From an uncultured Sutterella sp. (lineage in GTDB: Bacteria > Pseudomonadota > Gammaproteobacteria > Burkholderiales > Burkholderiaceae_F): a stretch of DNA of 23,614 nt. Below, piece by piece: positions 1-6,926 of this stretch. The position numbers and the translations under genes are program-made. Each line of letters starts with the position of its first letter. The stretch's first letter is position 1. Where the stretch lies: positions 1 through 23,614 of the forward strand of contig UQTE01000030.1 in assembly GCA_900543805.1 (NCBI GenBank). Reading direction: 5' to 3'. Below the pieces are notes generated by a model. That model saw nothing but the letters and a program-made list of their open reading frames with translations, was not told where the DNA came from and made no database searches.

Positions 1-54
1 GCTCGAAAGCCACAAGGGCTATCAAGCCTCTGTCTTTAGACAGGGGTTATTGAC
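1..54 (+). mobile_element. Probable right end of an IS200/IS605 (TnpB-type) element, gene outside window
   Basis: A perfect-length hairpin (8-bp arms at 27-34 and 39-46, loop TTTA, one G-T pair) is followed by TTATTGAC. A small upstream pairing (AGCC/GGCT around 8-20) precedes it. This layout resembles, from memory, the subterminal right-end hairpin of IS200/IS605 elements, which is also the 3' part of the TnpB guide RNA. There is no U-run after the stem on the plus strand, so a simple terminator is less likely. The transposase or tnpB gene would lie to the left of the window and cannot be seen. The alternative is a terminator for the minus-strand reductase that ends at 78. Confidence 0.42.
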
Positions 55-77
55 GGGAGAACAAGGAAGAAGTCGGT

Positions 78-1877
78 TTACTTCTTGCCGAGGGCTTCGG
101 CGATGGCGTCCGCCGCCACGCGGCCCGAAGTGAGGGCCCAACCGACGTTGGCGCCCGCGGGCGAGTCGTCGCCCATCACGCCGCCCACGAGTTCACCCGC
201 GGCGTAGAGGTTCGGGATGACCTTGCCGTCCTCGCGGATGATGTTGAGGTGGTCGTCCGTGCAGACGCCGCCCATGGTCGTCGCGAAGCGGGGCTTCTGC
301 TCGACGATGTAGTAGGGACCCTCGGCCGAGATTTCGGCCTTCATGTATTCGACCGGACGGCCGAAGTCGGCGTCCTTCTTGGCCTTGACGAAGCCGTTGT
401 ACTTCGCGACCGTCGCCTTGAGGTTGTCGGCGTTGATGCCGGCCTTCTTGGCGACCTCTTCGATCGTCGCGCCCTTCACGAAGAGCGGCGCGCTCTTGCC
501 GTCGTTGGCGAGGTACTTGTCCATGTCTTCGTGCGAGACGCCCGTTTCGGGAGCGCGCTTGTAGAAGCCTTCCCAGGACTTCTGGTCCATGAAGACGTAG
601 CCCTGGCCGTTGGCGTTCTTGAGCATCGGCTCGAGAATGTGGCGGTTCGAGGCCTTTTCGTTCACGAAGCGGTTGCCCTCGACGTTGACGAGGATGCCCG
701 CCTGGTCAAAGGCGCCGACGTTCGCGTAGATCGTGGACTTGGCCTTGCCCGGAGCGACTTCGATGCCGTTCGGATAGCGCTTCCCGTACTGAAGGAGCTG
801 GGTCTTGGCGCCCAAGCCCTGCGCCATCTTGAGGCCGTCGCCCGTGGAGGAGACCGGACCGTAGTAGAGGACCTTCTGCATTTCGGGGGTGAGCATCGAC
901 TTGTTGTTGCCGTAGCCGCCCGTCGTGAGGAGAGTCTTCTTCGCGCGGATCGTGTAGGTGACGCCGGAATTCGCGTCGACGGCCTTCACGCCGACGACCG
1001 CGCCGTTTTCAACGATGAGTTTCTCAACTTTGGTGTTGTAGAGCACCTTGGCGCCGTTCGAGCCGATCACCTGACGGAGGTGTTCGGCCATCTTGCCGGC
1101 ACCGCCCTGGAATTCCACCGCGCGGCGGTGCGAGTATTCGGCGAGGTAGGGAAGGTTGTTCGGGACGATCTTGACGCCCACGTCGTCGTGGAGCCAGTCG
1201 ATCGTGGCGCCCACGTTTTCGGCGTAGAGGCGAAGCTTTTCACGGTCGTTGAGGTTGTTCCCGTTCGCAAGGAAGTCCTTCATCATGGATTCGACGGAGT
1301 CGTCCTTGACGCCGAAGGCCTTCTGGAGTTTCGAGCCCTGGGCCACGACCTGACCGCCCGAAATCGAGGCGGCGCCGCCGATGAAGGGCATCTTTTCGAC
1401 GAGCACCGCGTCGAGACCGTTCATGCGCGTGCGGATCGTCGCCGACATGCCGGCTCCGCCGCCGCCCACGATCACGACGTCGGTCGTGAGCGTTTCTTCA
1501 CGGGCGGCCTTCTTCAAAGCCAGCGGAACGAGCGTCGCCGGATCCACGCCCGCCTGCTTCACGCAGGCTTCAACGGCCGTGCGGATGGCGTTCGAGGTGA
1601 TCGTGGCGCCCGCAACGGCGTCGACCTTGGGCGACTGCACTTCCACCATCTTGGCGGGAAGGGCGTCGACGGCGAGCGTGCCGATCCCCGGCGTTTCCTT
1701 CTGGCTCACGACGGCGATCTTTTCAATCTTGTCCTTCGAGAAGGTGACTTCCACGGCGACGGGACCGTGAATGCCGGCGGCTTCGGCCTTGCAGGTGCCG
1801 GGCGTAAAGGTGGGCGCGGCGTACGCAGTCGAACTCAGGGCGAGCGCGACGGACGCGGCGAGAAGGGTCTTCTGCAT
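78..1877 (-). CDS. Exported FMN/FAD flavoprotein reductase (fumarate reductase/flavocytochrome c-like, haem-less)
   Basis: The protein has 599 aa. Start ATG 1877 is chosen because AGAGGAA lies just upstream and a Sec signal peptide follows (cleavage after the AYA at residues 18-20); an 18-codon upstream extension would bury the signal. Residues 22-110 form an FMN-binding domain with DAVAGATIT (86-94), the ApbE flavinylation motif, with Thr as the usual acceptor. FAD-binding starts at VIVGGGGAGMSA (about 135-146) and the FAD_binding_2 fold continues to the end. No CxxCH haem motifs are present, so electrons must come from a separate donor. It most likely acts in the periplasm as a terminal reductase of an alpha,beta-unsaturated acid. 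The fumarate-type signatures HHTMGG and HGxNRLGG are replaced by ATTMGG (532-537) and MGDDSPAGAN (568-577), so the substrate is probably not fumarate. Gene family is sure; substrate is unknown. Confidence 0.9.
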   Translation of the reverse strand: MQKTLLAASVALALSSTAYAAPTFTPGTCKAEAAGIHGPVAVEVTFSKDKIEKIAVVSQKETPGIGTLAVDALPAKMVEVQSPKVDAVAGATITSNAIRTAVEACVKQAGVDPATLVPLALKKAAREETLTTDVVIVGGGGAGMSATIRTRMNGLDAVLVEKMPFIGGAASISGGQVVAQGSKLQKAFGVKDDSVESMMKDFLANGNNLNDREKLRLYAENVGATIDWLHDDVGVKIVPNNLPYLAEYSHRRAVEFQGGAGKMAEHLRQVIGSNGAKVLYNTKVEKLIVENGAVVGVKAVDANSGVTYTIRAKKTLLTTGGYGNNKSMLTPEMQKVLYYGPVSSTGDGLKMAQGLGAKTQLLQYGKRYPNGIEVAPGKAKSTIYANVGAFDQAGILVNVEGNRFVNEKASNRHILEPMLKNANGQGYVFMDQKSWEGFYKRAPETGVSHEDMDKYLANDGKSAPLFVKGATIEEVAKKAGINADNLKATVAKYNGFVKAKKDADFGRPVEYMKAEISAEGPYYIVEQKPRFATTMGGVCTDDHLNIIREDGKVIPNLYAAGELVGGVMGDDSPAGANVGWALTSGRVAADAIAEALGKK

Positions 1878-1901
1878 GGTGTATTCCTCTTCGAGTGTGG
1901 C

Positions 1902-1972
1902 GCGGCACCGCAGTGCCGCAATGCATACCATTTTGGAGGGAAAAATTTCCCGCTGCTACCTCCCTTGGTATG
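1902..1972. repeat. Nested inverted repeats between divergent genes (5' region of the flavin reductase)
   Basis: A perfect hairpin GCGGCAC-CGCA-GTGCCGC spans 1902-1919. Beyond it CATACCA (1924-1930) pairs with TGGTATG (1966-1972), and GGAGGG (1935-1940) pairs with CCTCCC (1959-1964). Inside lies GGGAAA-AA-TTTCCC (1938-1951), which competes with the outer fold. The block sits in the 166-bp space between the reductase and the divergent membrane protein gene. It could be an operator or a leader structure of the reductase mRNA. No recognised regulator consensus was matched. Confidence 0.5.
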
Positions 1973-2043
1973 TATTCGACGAGCTATTTCGCATGCCGGT
2001 GCGTTATCCTTGAGTCTTTCGAAAACGACTTTTTTCCCGACGC

Positions 2044-2760
2044 ATGGCTTCCCCTTCGCTTCGCAAACTCCTCGCCGCGGCCGCGGGCGCGCTCGTCTTT
2101 CTTTCGGGCGTCGCGATCTGCGGCGACGAATTTCTTCACTTCTGGGCCTATCCGCTCGGATTCGCCCTTCTCGGGCTCTGGTGCGCCAACGTGATTCATC
2201 CGATGACGGCGGACGCGGGGGCGTCGCAGCCGAGCATCATGTTCGAGCGGCTTCTCTTCGTCGCGGCCTTCTGCATCGCGATGGGGGGCGTGATGATCTT
2301 CTGCTCGAAGAGCGACCCGAGCTTCGGGGTGTCGCTCTACCTGCTCTCGGTCGTTCTGGGGCTCTCGGCCGCGATGCACGCCTGGATCGACCGCCGTTAC
2401 GCGCGGCCCTTCCTGCAGTTGGTCGAACGAAGCCGCGGTCCCCGCAGCTGGGCCGCCGAGGCGCGTGAAATCGCGGGCGCGATCGAAAATCCCGAGCTTC
2501 GGATCAAACTTCTGGAACTCGCCGGCCGCTGCGAATTTGCGGTGAGCGACCTGGGTTATCCGACCCCTTTGGAAAACGAGCAGATTTCTATGAACTTCAC
2601 CCGCATGCACGCGGCGGGCGAGTCGAGGAACTGGACGGTGTTGGGCGAAATGGTCGAGGACACGACGCGCCTTTTGTCCCTTCGCGAAAACTATCTGCGC
2701 CGCACGGTCGACGAAGAGGAGGGCGGAGACGGCGCGGTGGAGCGCTGGAACGCGCTCTGA
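2044..2760 (+). CDS. Hypothetical inner-membrane protein with cytoplasmic helical tail
   Basis: The protein has 238 aa and I do not recognise the family. The N-terminal half shows about four hydrophobic segments (near residues 8-27, 32-50, 67-86 and 98-114), arranged as two helical hairpins. From about residue 118 it becomes charged and helical (RSWAAEAREIAGAIENPEL, ending with an acidic DEEEGGDG stretch), suggesting a cytoplasmic tail. No enzymatic motif was found. The gene stands alone: it is divergent from the flavin reductase and convergent with mmuM across a strong hairpin terminator. No good Shine-Dalgarno sequence precedes the ATG, so the start is the least certain part. Confidence 0.72.
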   Translation: MASPSLRKLLAAAAGALVFLSGVAICGDEFLHFWAYPLGFALLGLWCANVIHPMTADAGASQPSIMFERLLFVAAFCIAMGGVMIFCSKSDPSFGVSLYLLSVVLGLSAAMHAWIDRRYARPFLQLVERSRGPRSWAAEAREIAGAIENPELRIKLLELAGRCEFAVSDLGYPTPLENEQISMNFTRMHAAGESRNWTVLGEMVEDTTRLLSLRENYLRRTVDEEEGGDGAVERWNAL

Positions 2761-2761
2761 G

Positions 2762-2836
2762 CCGTCCGGCAAAAGCCTCGGAAACGACAATCCCGACGTC
2801 GAAGCTTGGGCGCCGGGATTTCTATTGTCGGACGGT
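2762..2836. terminator. Bidirectional hairpin terminator between convergent genes
   Basis: AATCCCG (2789-2795) pairs with CGGGATT (2814-2820), flanked by GACAAT/ATTGTC and by outer CCGTCCG (2762-2768)/CGGACGG. It is placed exactly between the stop codons of two convergent genes. Confidence 0.7.
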
Positions 2837-2844
2837 CGCGGAAA

Positions 2845-3783
2845 TCAGCCGCGGATGAGCTTGGCGATCTGCGCGATGTCGGCGGGGAGCGTTCGGCAGC
2901 AGCCGCCGATGCAGCGGGCGCCCTTACGCTCCCAGAGCGGAACGAAGCTGTCCCAGCCCGCGCCGTGCACGGGCGAGTGCCAGGTCTTCGTCGAGGGATC
3001 GTAGGTTTCGCCGGAATTCGGGTAGACGATCAAGGGCTTGCCGCTTTCGGCGAGACGGTTGAGCGCGGGCGCGACGATTTCGCGCGGACCGCAGTTCATG
3101 CCGACCGCGTCCACGCAGTCCCGTTCACCCACCTTCCTGGCGGCTTCGGAGAGCGACGTGCCGTCGGCGAGACGGTCGCCGTTCCGGATCGAGAAGGTCA
3201 CCCAGGCGGTCTTCCCGACGCGTTCGATTTCGTCGAGCGCGACGAGAACTTCCGAGAGCTTCGGCTGCGTTTCGACGGCGAAGAGGTCGACGCCGCCTTC
3301 GACGAGGGCTTCAATGCGGTCGCGGTGAAAGAGGGAGAATTCCTCGTCGGTCAAGCGATAGTCGCCGCGGTATTCGCTCCCGTCTGCCAGATAGGCGCCG
3401 TAGGGGCCGATCGAACCCGCCACGAGCAGATCCGCCGCGCGGTCGGGATGACGGGCCGCGGCTTCGTCGCGCGCCGTGACGGCGAGCTTCGCGGTGAGCG
3501 TGATGAGTTCGCGCGAGCGCGCAGCGTCGAGCCCCTTGCGGGCGAATCCCGCGGGCGTCGCCTGATAGGAGGCCGTGATCGCCACGTCGGCGCCCGCTTC
3601 GTAGTAGCGGCGGTGCACTTCCGTGATGAGTTCGGGCTTTTCGAGAAGAACCTTCGCGGTCCAGAGCGGGTCGTTCAGGTCGGCGCCGAGCGCTTCAAGC
3701 GCCGTCGACATGGCGCCGTCGATCACGACCGTGCCGCGTCGGGCCATCAGGTCGGCGAGGGGATGAAAAATGGTTGGAGTCAT
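2845..3783 (-). CDS. mmuM: Homocysteine S-methyltransferase
   Basis: The protein has 312 aa, the normal size for the family (E. coli MmuM is about 310). It transfers a methyl group from S-methylmethionine or S-adenosylmethionine to homocysteine, giving methionine, in the cytoplasm. It closely follows E. coli MmuM along its length: DGAMSTALEALG near the N-terminus, ITASYQATPAGF, AGSIGPYGAYLADGSEYRGD, and the zinc-binding cysteines in GMNC (about 229) and GGCC (295-296). ATG 3783 is preferred; a TTG seven codons upstream (3804) is possible and neither has a clear Shine-Dalgarno sequence. A minus-strand TAGAAT (3817-3822) is a plausible -10. No mmuP permease gene is adjacent, so the methyl donor source is not shown by context. 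Confidence 0.93.
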   Translation of the reverse strand: MTPTIFHPLADLMARRGTVVIDGAMSTALEALGADLNDPLWTAKVLLEKPELITEVHRRYYEAGADVAITASYQATPAGFARKGLDAARSRELITLTAKLAVTARDEAAARHPDRAADLLVAGSIGPYGAYLADGSEYRGDYRLTDEEFSLFHRDRIEALVEGGVDLFAVETQPKLSEVLVALDEIERVGKTAWVTFSIRNGDRLADGTSLSEAARKVGERDCVDAVGMNCGPREIVAPALNRLAESGKPLIVYPNSGETYDPSTKTWHSPVHGAGWDSFVPLWERKGARCIGGCCRTLPADIAQIAKLIRG

Positions 3784-3822
3784 TCGGTTCGATGTTTTGA
3801 GCAATGGAATGCGGATATTCTA

Positions 3823-4008
3823 TCGATTGCCCGAGGGATGGTAAGCGTCCTCTTTTTTAGTTCTTTGGACGTAGCTCATGAACGGGAGGGATTTCCCGAA
3901 TGTAAAGATTTCGCTTGGTGGAAGCGGGCTTAAAAGTCCCTGCAAGCCTAGAAGTTGTAAGGAAAAGACTACAAATCCGGCGGAGACGAGGGAAAGCCTT
4001 CATGATTT
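3823..4008. other. Intergenic stretch without recognisable gene
   Basis: The sequence is AT-richer than its surroundings, with no convincing coding frame on either strand. A small hairpin CGGGA-GGGATT-TCCCG lies at 3883-3898. It probably contains the mmuM promoter region at its left end. Nothing else could be supported. Confidence 0.5.
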
Positions 4009-4022
4009 TTGATCGAAATCAA
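4009..4022. promoter_or_regulatory. FNR/ANR-type binding site
   Basis: TTGAT-CGAA-ATCAA is a perfect match to the established FNR/ANR consensus TTGAT-N4-ATCAA. Its centre (4015.5) lies 61.5 bp upstream of position 4077. That is the usual class I activator position if transcription starts at 4077, as the -10 at 4064-4069 predicts. The mmuM start is more than 220 bp away on the other side. Confidence 0.7.
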
Positions 4023-4063
4023 TATAAGTGGATTTGTGTACGGAATGGGGGGTAGGGATGCTG

Positions 4064-4077
4064 TAGGATGAAGTTCG
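4064..4077 (+). promoter_or_regulatory. -10 element and predicted start of the candidate FNR-controlled RNA
   Basis: TAGGAT (4064-4069) matches four of six -10 positions. The -35 position (about 4041-4046, CGGAAT) is poor, as expected for an activator-dependent promoter. The predicted start at 4076-4077 coincides with the first base of the closing helix of the RNA below. Confidence 0.45.
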
Positions 4078-4296
4078 AACGGACGGTTACGCTCCTCTCT
4101 CTCTGAGCCCGCACCCGATAGGTCGAGCTTTATCACGGTCTCTCTCGCTCGACCGGTGTTCCGACTCTCCTCTGGAACACGCTTTTCCTCCTGGCATCCT
4201 GGGTGCCGGTGCTCGCGTAAATCAAAACGTCCGTTCGTTGTACCCGCAACGATGCTCGCGCCTCTTCCCAATTGAGCTCGTTGCGGGCTTTTTTTT
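4076..4296 (+). ncRNA. Candidate FNR-controlled small RNA with five exposed pyrimidine tracts
   Basis: The predicted transcript is about 220 nt. Closing helix CGAACGGACG (4076-4085) pairs perfectly with CGTCCGTTCG (4228-4237), then TTACGC (4087-4092)/GCGTAA (4215-4220), GAGC (4105-4108)/GCTC (4211-4214) and GCACCC (4111-4116)/GGGTGC (4201-4206). Two internal hairpins follow: GGTCGAGC/GCTCGACC (4121-4128, 4147-4154) and GTGTTCC/GGAACAC (4156-4162, 4174-4180). CU-only tracts sit in unpaired places: bulge 4093-4104, hairpin loops 4139-4146 and 4165-4173, linker 4183-4192, and terminator loop 4261-4269. Such tracts could pair with Shine-Dalgarno sequences (for example GGAGGA, AGAGG), as proposed for other anti-SD bacterial sRNAs. 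No 6S, 4.5S, tmRNA or RNase P signature was recognised. An untranslated leader of the carbamoylase gene at 4442 is the alternative. Confidence 0.55.
4243..4296 (+). terminator. Intrinsic terminator of the candidate RNA
   Basis: CCCGCAACGA (4243-4252) pairs perfectly with TCGTTGCGGG (4278-4287), extended inside by GCTC/GAGC, and is followed by C and eight T (4289-4296). It is a strong rho-independent terminator located 146 bp before the next start codon. Confidence 0.85.
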
Positions 4297-4441
4297 GATT
4301 TTTCGTCTGGGATCTTTCTTCCTTTTCCTTTTTTACTGCGCGACAGGACGTTTCGTTCGCCCTACGACCTTTGTCTCATGGCGGATAGGAGCCGCAGACC
4401 GTATCCTAGAAAGACACTCGTCATTTTCTGAGGAAATTGCC

Positions 4442-5716
4442 ATGGAAACCCCGGACTTTACCCGTTTCGCCGAGGCGCACCGCGCCTACGCGGAGTCGCT
4501 CTTTGCCAAAATCCGCTCGCTCTCGGCTTCGCCCGCCCCGAACCGTGGCGTGACGCGCTTCGGTTATTCGGAAGTGGAGGACCGCGTGCTCGACGCCCTA
4601 GAAGAGGAAGGCCGCGCGCTCGGACTGGAAACTTCCCGCGACGCCGCGGGCAATCTTCTGATGCGCCTTCCCGGGCGCGACCGGACGCTGCCCGGCCTCT
4701 TTTGCGGCAGTCACGCCGACAGCGTCTTGGACGGCGGCAACTTCGACGGGCTCGCGGGCATCACCGCGGCGCTTCTCGTCGTGCGGGATTTGCAGGCGCG
4801 GGGCGTCACGCCCGCGCGCGACATCGTCGTGACGGCGCTTCGCTGCGAGGAGCAGGGCCTCATTGGCTCCCGCGCGATGATGGGGAAACTTTCGGAAGCG
4901 GATCTCGGCCGCCGCTGGACGCCGGACTCTCCGACCCTTGCCGAACGCTTGACGGCGCAGGGCTACGACGTGGCGCGCCTTTCGTCGGGAACGCCCGTCG
5001 TCGACCCGAAGTCGATCGCGGCCTTCCTGGAACTCCACATCGAGCAGGGCGTGCGTCTCACGCAGCCGGGCGGTCCCCGCGTGGGACTCGTCACCGGGAT
5101 CCGCGGGATGGTCTACCACCGCATGATTCACTGCTGGGGCGAGCCCGCCCATGCGGGCGCGATTGATTTTCCCTTCCGGCACGACGCGCTCGCCGCAACG
5201 ACGCGACTTGTCGCCGGCGCTTGGGAGCGTTGGAGCCAGCGGGTCGCGAAGGGCGAAGACCTCGTCTTTACGACCGGTATTCTCGAAACCGATCCGACGG
5301 CGATCTTCAACAAGGTTCCCGAACACGTCCGCTTCAGTCTGGATGCGCGTTCGCTTTCGGCCGAGACGCGCGAAGGCTTCATTTACGACTTCTACGAAGA
5401 CGCCAAGCGTCTCGAAGCCTTCCACGGCGTTCGCTTTGAATTCGACCCCGCGGGGCGCAACGAACCGATGGAGAGCGACCCCGAACTCATGGCGAAGCTC
5501 GAAGAGGGCGCGGCCGCACTCGGCATTCCCGTGATCCACGAACCTTCGGGCGCGGGACACGACGCGCAGACCTTCGGGCTCGAGAAGATCCCGTTCGCCA
5601 TGGTCTTCATCGCGAACGCCAACGGTTCGCACAATCCCGACGAAGCGGTCGAAACGGACGACTTCCTCGCGGGCGCGGCGGTGCTCACCGAGGCCGTGCG
5701 TCTTTACACGGCCTGA
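4442..5716 (+). CDS. M20-family amidohydrolase: N-carbamoyl-L-amino-acid hydrolase / allantoate amidohydrolase
   Basis: The protein has 424 aa, typical for this family. ATG 4442 is chosen for its GAGGAAA Shine-Dalgarno sequence; the longer open frame to 4238 would run through the upstream terminator. Metal-binding signatures are in order: GSHADSVLDGGNFDG (about 89-103, with H91 and D102), RCEEQGLIGSR (about 135-145), LELHIEQG (about 197-204), the dimerisation-domain GEPAHAG, and SGAGHDAQ near the C-terminus. These fit cytoplasmic dinuclear-metal enzymes that hydrolyse the carbamoyl or ureido group of N-carbamoyl amino acids, allantoate or ureidoglycine. Sequence alone does not separate these substrates, and no hydantoinase or allantoinase gene is next to it. 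It is monocistronic, bracketed by terminators on both sides. Confidence 0.9.
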   Translation: METPDFTRFAEAHRAYAESLFAKIRSLSASPAPNRGVTRFGYSEVEDRVLDALEEEGRALGLETSRDAAGNLLMRLPGRDRTLPGLFCGSHADSVLDGGNFDGLAGITAALLVVRDLQARGVTPARDIVVTALRCEEQGLIGSRAMMGKLSEADLGRRWTPDSPTLAERLTAQGYDVARLSSGTPVVDPKSIAAFLELHIEQGVRLTQPGGPRVGLVTGIRGMVYHRMIHCWGEPAHAGAIDFPFRHDALAATTRLVAGAWERWSQRVAKGEDLVFTTGILETDPTAIFNKVPEHVRFSLDARSLSAETREGFIYDFYEDAKRLEAFHGVRFEFDPAGRNEPMESDPELMAKLEEGAAALGIPVIHEPSGAGHDAQTFGLEKIPFAMVFIANANGSHNPDEAVETDDFLAGAAVLTEAVRLYTA

Positions 5717-5735
5717 CGGCAAAGACCGTCGGGGT

Positions 5736-5754
5736 GGGCGTCCTTCGGGCGCCC
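5736..5754 (+). terminator. UUCG-capped hairpin after the amidohydrolase
   Basis: GGGCG(T)CC-TTCG-GGCGCCC is a seven-pair stem with one bulged T and a stable tetraloop, 20 bp after the stop codon. It has no U-run, so it may only slow or protect the transcript end. Confidence 0.4.
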
Positions 5755-5773
5755 TCCGAGAGTTTCTCCGGAT

Positions 5774-5814
5774 AGCAAAACGGACCGTCCTTTTGGGAGG
5801 CGGTCCGTACTGCT
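5774..5814 (-). terminator. Hairpin terminator between convergent transcripts (end of the APE-like operon)
   Basis: ACGGACCG (5780-5787) pairs with CGGTCCGT (5801-5808), with outer AGCA/TGCT. Read on the minus strand the stem is followed by TTTTGCT, so it fits best as the end of the minus-strand transcript finishing at 5831. Confidence 0.6.
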
Positions 5815-5830
5815 TGGGGGGTAACTGATC

Positions 5831-6280
5831 TCAGTCGAGCGGCGGGAGCCGGTTTTCGACGACGCGCTTCAGAATCGCCTGGGCGTCGTCGCGGCGGAAG
5901 TCGATCCCCGCGAATTCGGCGTCGGCCATCGTCGTCACCGTCACGCTACGAAGGCGGACGCCCTCTTTGTCGGCGGCCCAGTAGACCTGGAAGATCCCGC
6001 CAGGAACGAGTTTGCAGGAAAATTCGATGCTGCCCGGCTCCAACTCTTCCCAGAGGCGCGAAGGCGATTCGCAGAACTGATAGCGATCGAAGGCTTCGCC
6101 CACCGTGAGCGTCGGATGGTAGGCGGTCGTCGAGGCGCGCACGCGTTCGATGTCGGGCGTGAAGGGTTTTTGTTCGTATTGAATGACCGGAACGCCCGTC
6201 TTGGGGTTGGACGTCACCTGCGACGCGCAGCCCGCGAGAAGCGAAAGGGCGGCGGCCATGGCGAGAACCGTACGTTGCAT
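5831..6280 (-). CDS. Small lipoprotein of unknown function
   Basis: The protein has 149 aa. A short basic N-terminus and hydrophobic stretch end in the lipobox LLAGC (Cys18), so it is lipid-anchored, probably in the outer membrane. The mature part has two further Cys (in YQFCESP and EFSCKL) that could form a disulfide. I do not recognise the domain; it does not look like the DUF3261 lipoprotein found in many aryl polyene clusters. A GAGGT Shine-Dalgarno sequence precedes ATG 6280. It lies 46 bp after the LolA-like gene on the same strand with no terminator between, so it may be the last gene of that operon. Confidence 0.78.
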   Translation of the reverse strand: MQRTVLAMAAALSLLAGCASQVTSNPKTGVPVIQYEQKPFTPDIERVRASTTAYHPTLTVGEAFDRYQFCESPSRLWEELEPGSIEFSCKLVPGGIFQVYWAADKEGVRLRSVTVTTMADAEFAGIDFRRDDAQAILKRVVENRLPPLD

Positions 6281-6326
6281 GGCATACCTCAGAAAAGAAA
6301 AGTGAAGATATTGTCGCGCGGAAAAC

Positions 6327-6926
6327 TTACGGCAGACTTTCCTTTTGGGAGGATGCCGAGGGCGTGAGCGTGATCTCGGACGTTTCGCCGCGCGGATTCA
6401 CGATGACGCAGGTGTCGGGGATTTTGTCTCCCGAAAGGCGCAGTTCCCGGACGAATTCGCGAAGGACGTCGCTTTTGGGGCGCGCGGTGAGCGTGACGCG
6501 GCCCTCCTTTTCTTCGGCCGTCAGATCAAAGCGTTCGGAAAGACGCGCGACGTCCCCCGAAACGAGCGCGAAGAAAAAGCCCGCCGCCTCCGTGCTCGGC
6601 AGACGCTTTTCCGAGGTCCCGCTTCGAGTCGTGACGCTCACGCGGTCGGGACGGACTTCGATCGTCGTGGGAAAGGGCTTTTCGATCGCCCAGAGAATCC
6701 GCTCGCCCGGCACCGCGTCGTAGCGTCCTTCGGAGCGAAGGGGCTTCGGAAAGCCCGGAATCGTGCGCAGTTCCGTGAAGCGCCCCGAGGTGGGGACGCT
6801 GTCCGCACCCCAGCGGGCGACAACTTCGTCGGGCGTGACGGCAAGGGCGCTGCCCGCAAGACCCGCGGAAAGAATGAAGGCAAGGAGCGGACGAAGGATC
6901 GGCGTGCGAACGAAGCGGTGCGGCAT
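6327..6926 (-). CDS. LolA-like outer-membrane lipoprotein carrier protein (APE-locus type)
   Basis: The protein has 199 aa. A signal peptide ends after SALA (about residue 30), so it is periplasmic. The mature sequence (TPDEVVARWG, FTELRTIPGFPKPLRSEGRY, GERILWAIEKPFPTTIEV) has the LolA/LolB-like half-barrel pattern, with the ILWAIEKPFP segment typical of the carrier paralogues in aryl polyene gene clusters rather than housekeeping LolA. It probably carries a hydrophobic lipid product across the periplasm. ATG 6926 overlaps by one base the stop of the preceding acyltransferase (TGATG), with GGGAA upstream, indicating translational coupling. A TTG five codons further up is less likely. Confidence 0.8.
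   Translation of the reverse strand: MPHRFVRTPILRPLLAFILSAGLAGSALAVTPDEVVARWGADSVPTSGRFTELRTIPGFPKPLRSEGRYDAVPGERILWAIEKPFPTTIEVRPDRVSVTTRSGTSEKRLPSTEAAGFFFALVSGDVARLSERFDLTAEEKEGRVTLTARPKSDVLREFVRELRLSGDKIPDTCVIVNPRGETSEITLTPSASSQKESLP

Noticed and set aside
249..2468. Plus-strand 739-codon frame across the flavin reductase and the membrane protein gene
   Set aside because: It crosses a divergent intergenic region with hairpins and shares no motif with known proteins. It is a composition shadow.
4076..4240. 6S RNA, 4.5S SRP RNA, tmRNA or a known riboswitch at this place
   Set aside because: No SRP GGAAG core, no tmRNA or RNase P signature, no B12, TPP, FMN or glycine box, and two internal hairpins where 6S has one rod. 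I kept it as an unclassified RNA. A covariance search could still change this.
3969..4271. Minus-strand 100-codon frame through the RNA candidate
   Set aside because: It lies antisense to the structured RNA and terminator, lacks a ribosome binding site and has no recognisable domain.
4238..4441. N-terminal extension of the amidohydrolase to 4238
   Set aside because: The extension runs through the terminator stem and T-run and encodes a Phe-rich tail absent from the family. ATG 4442 has the ribosome binding site.
5831..6280. DUF3261 lipoprotein of APE clusters
   Set aside because: Size and visible sequence pattern do not match; the lipobox is the only shared trait.
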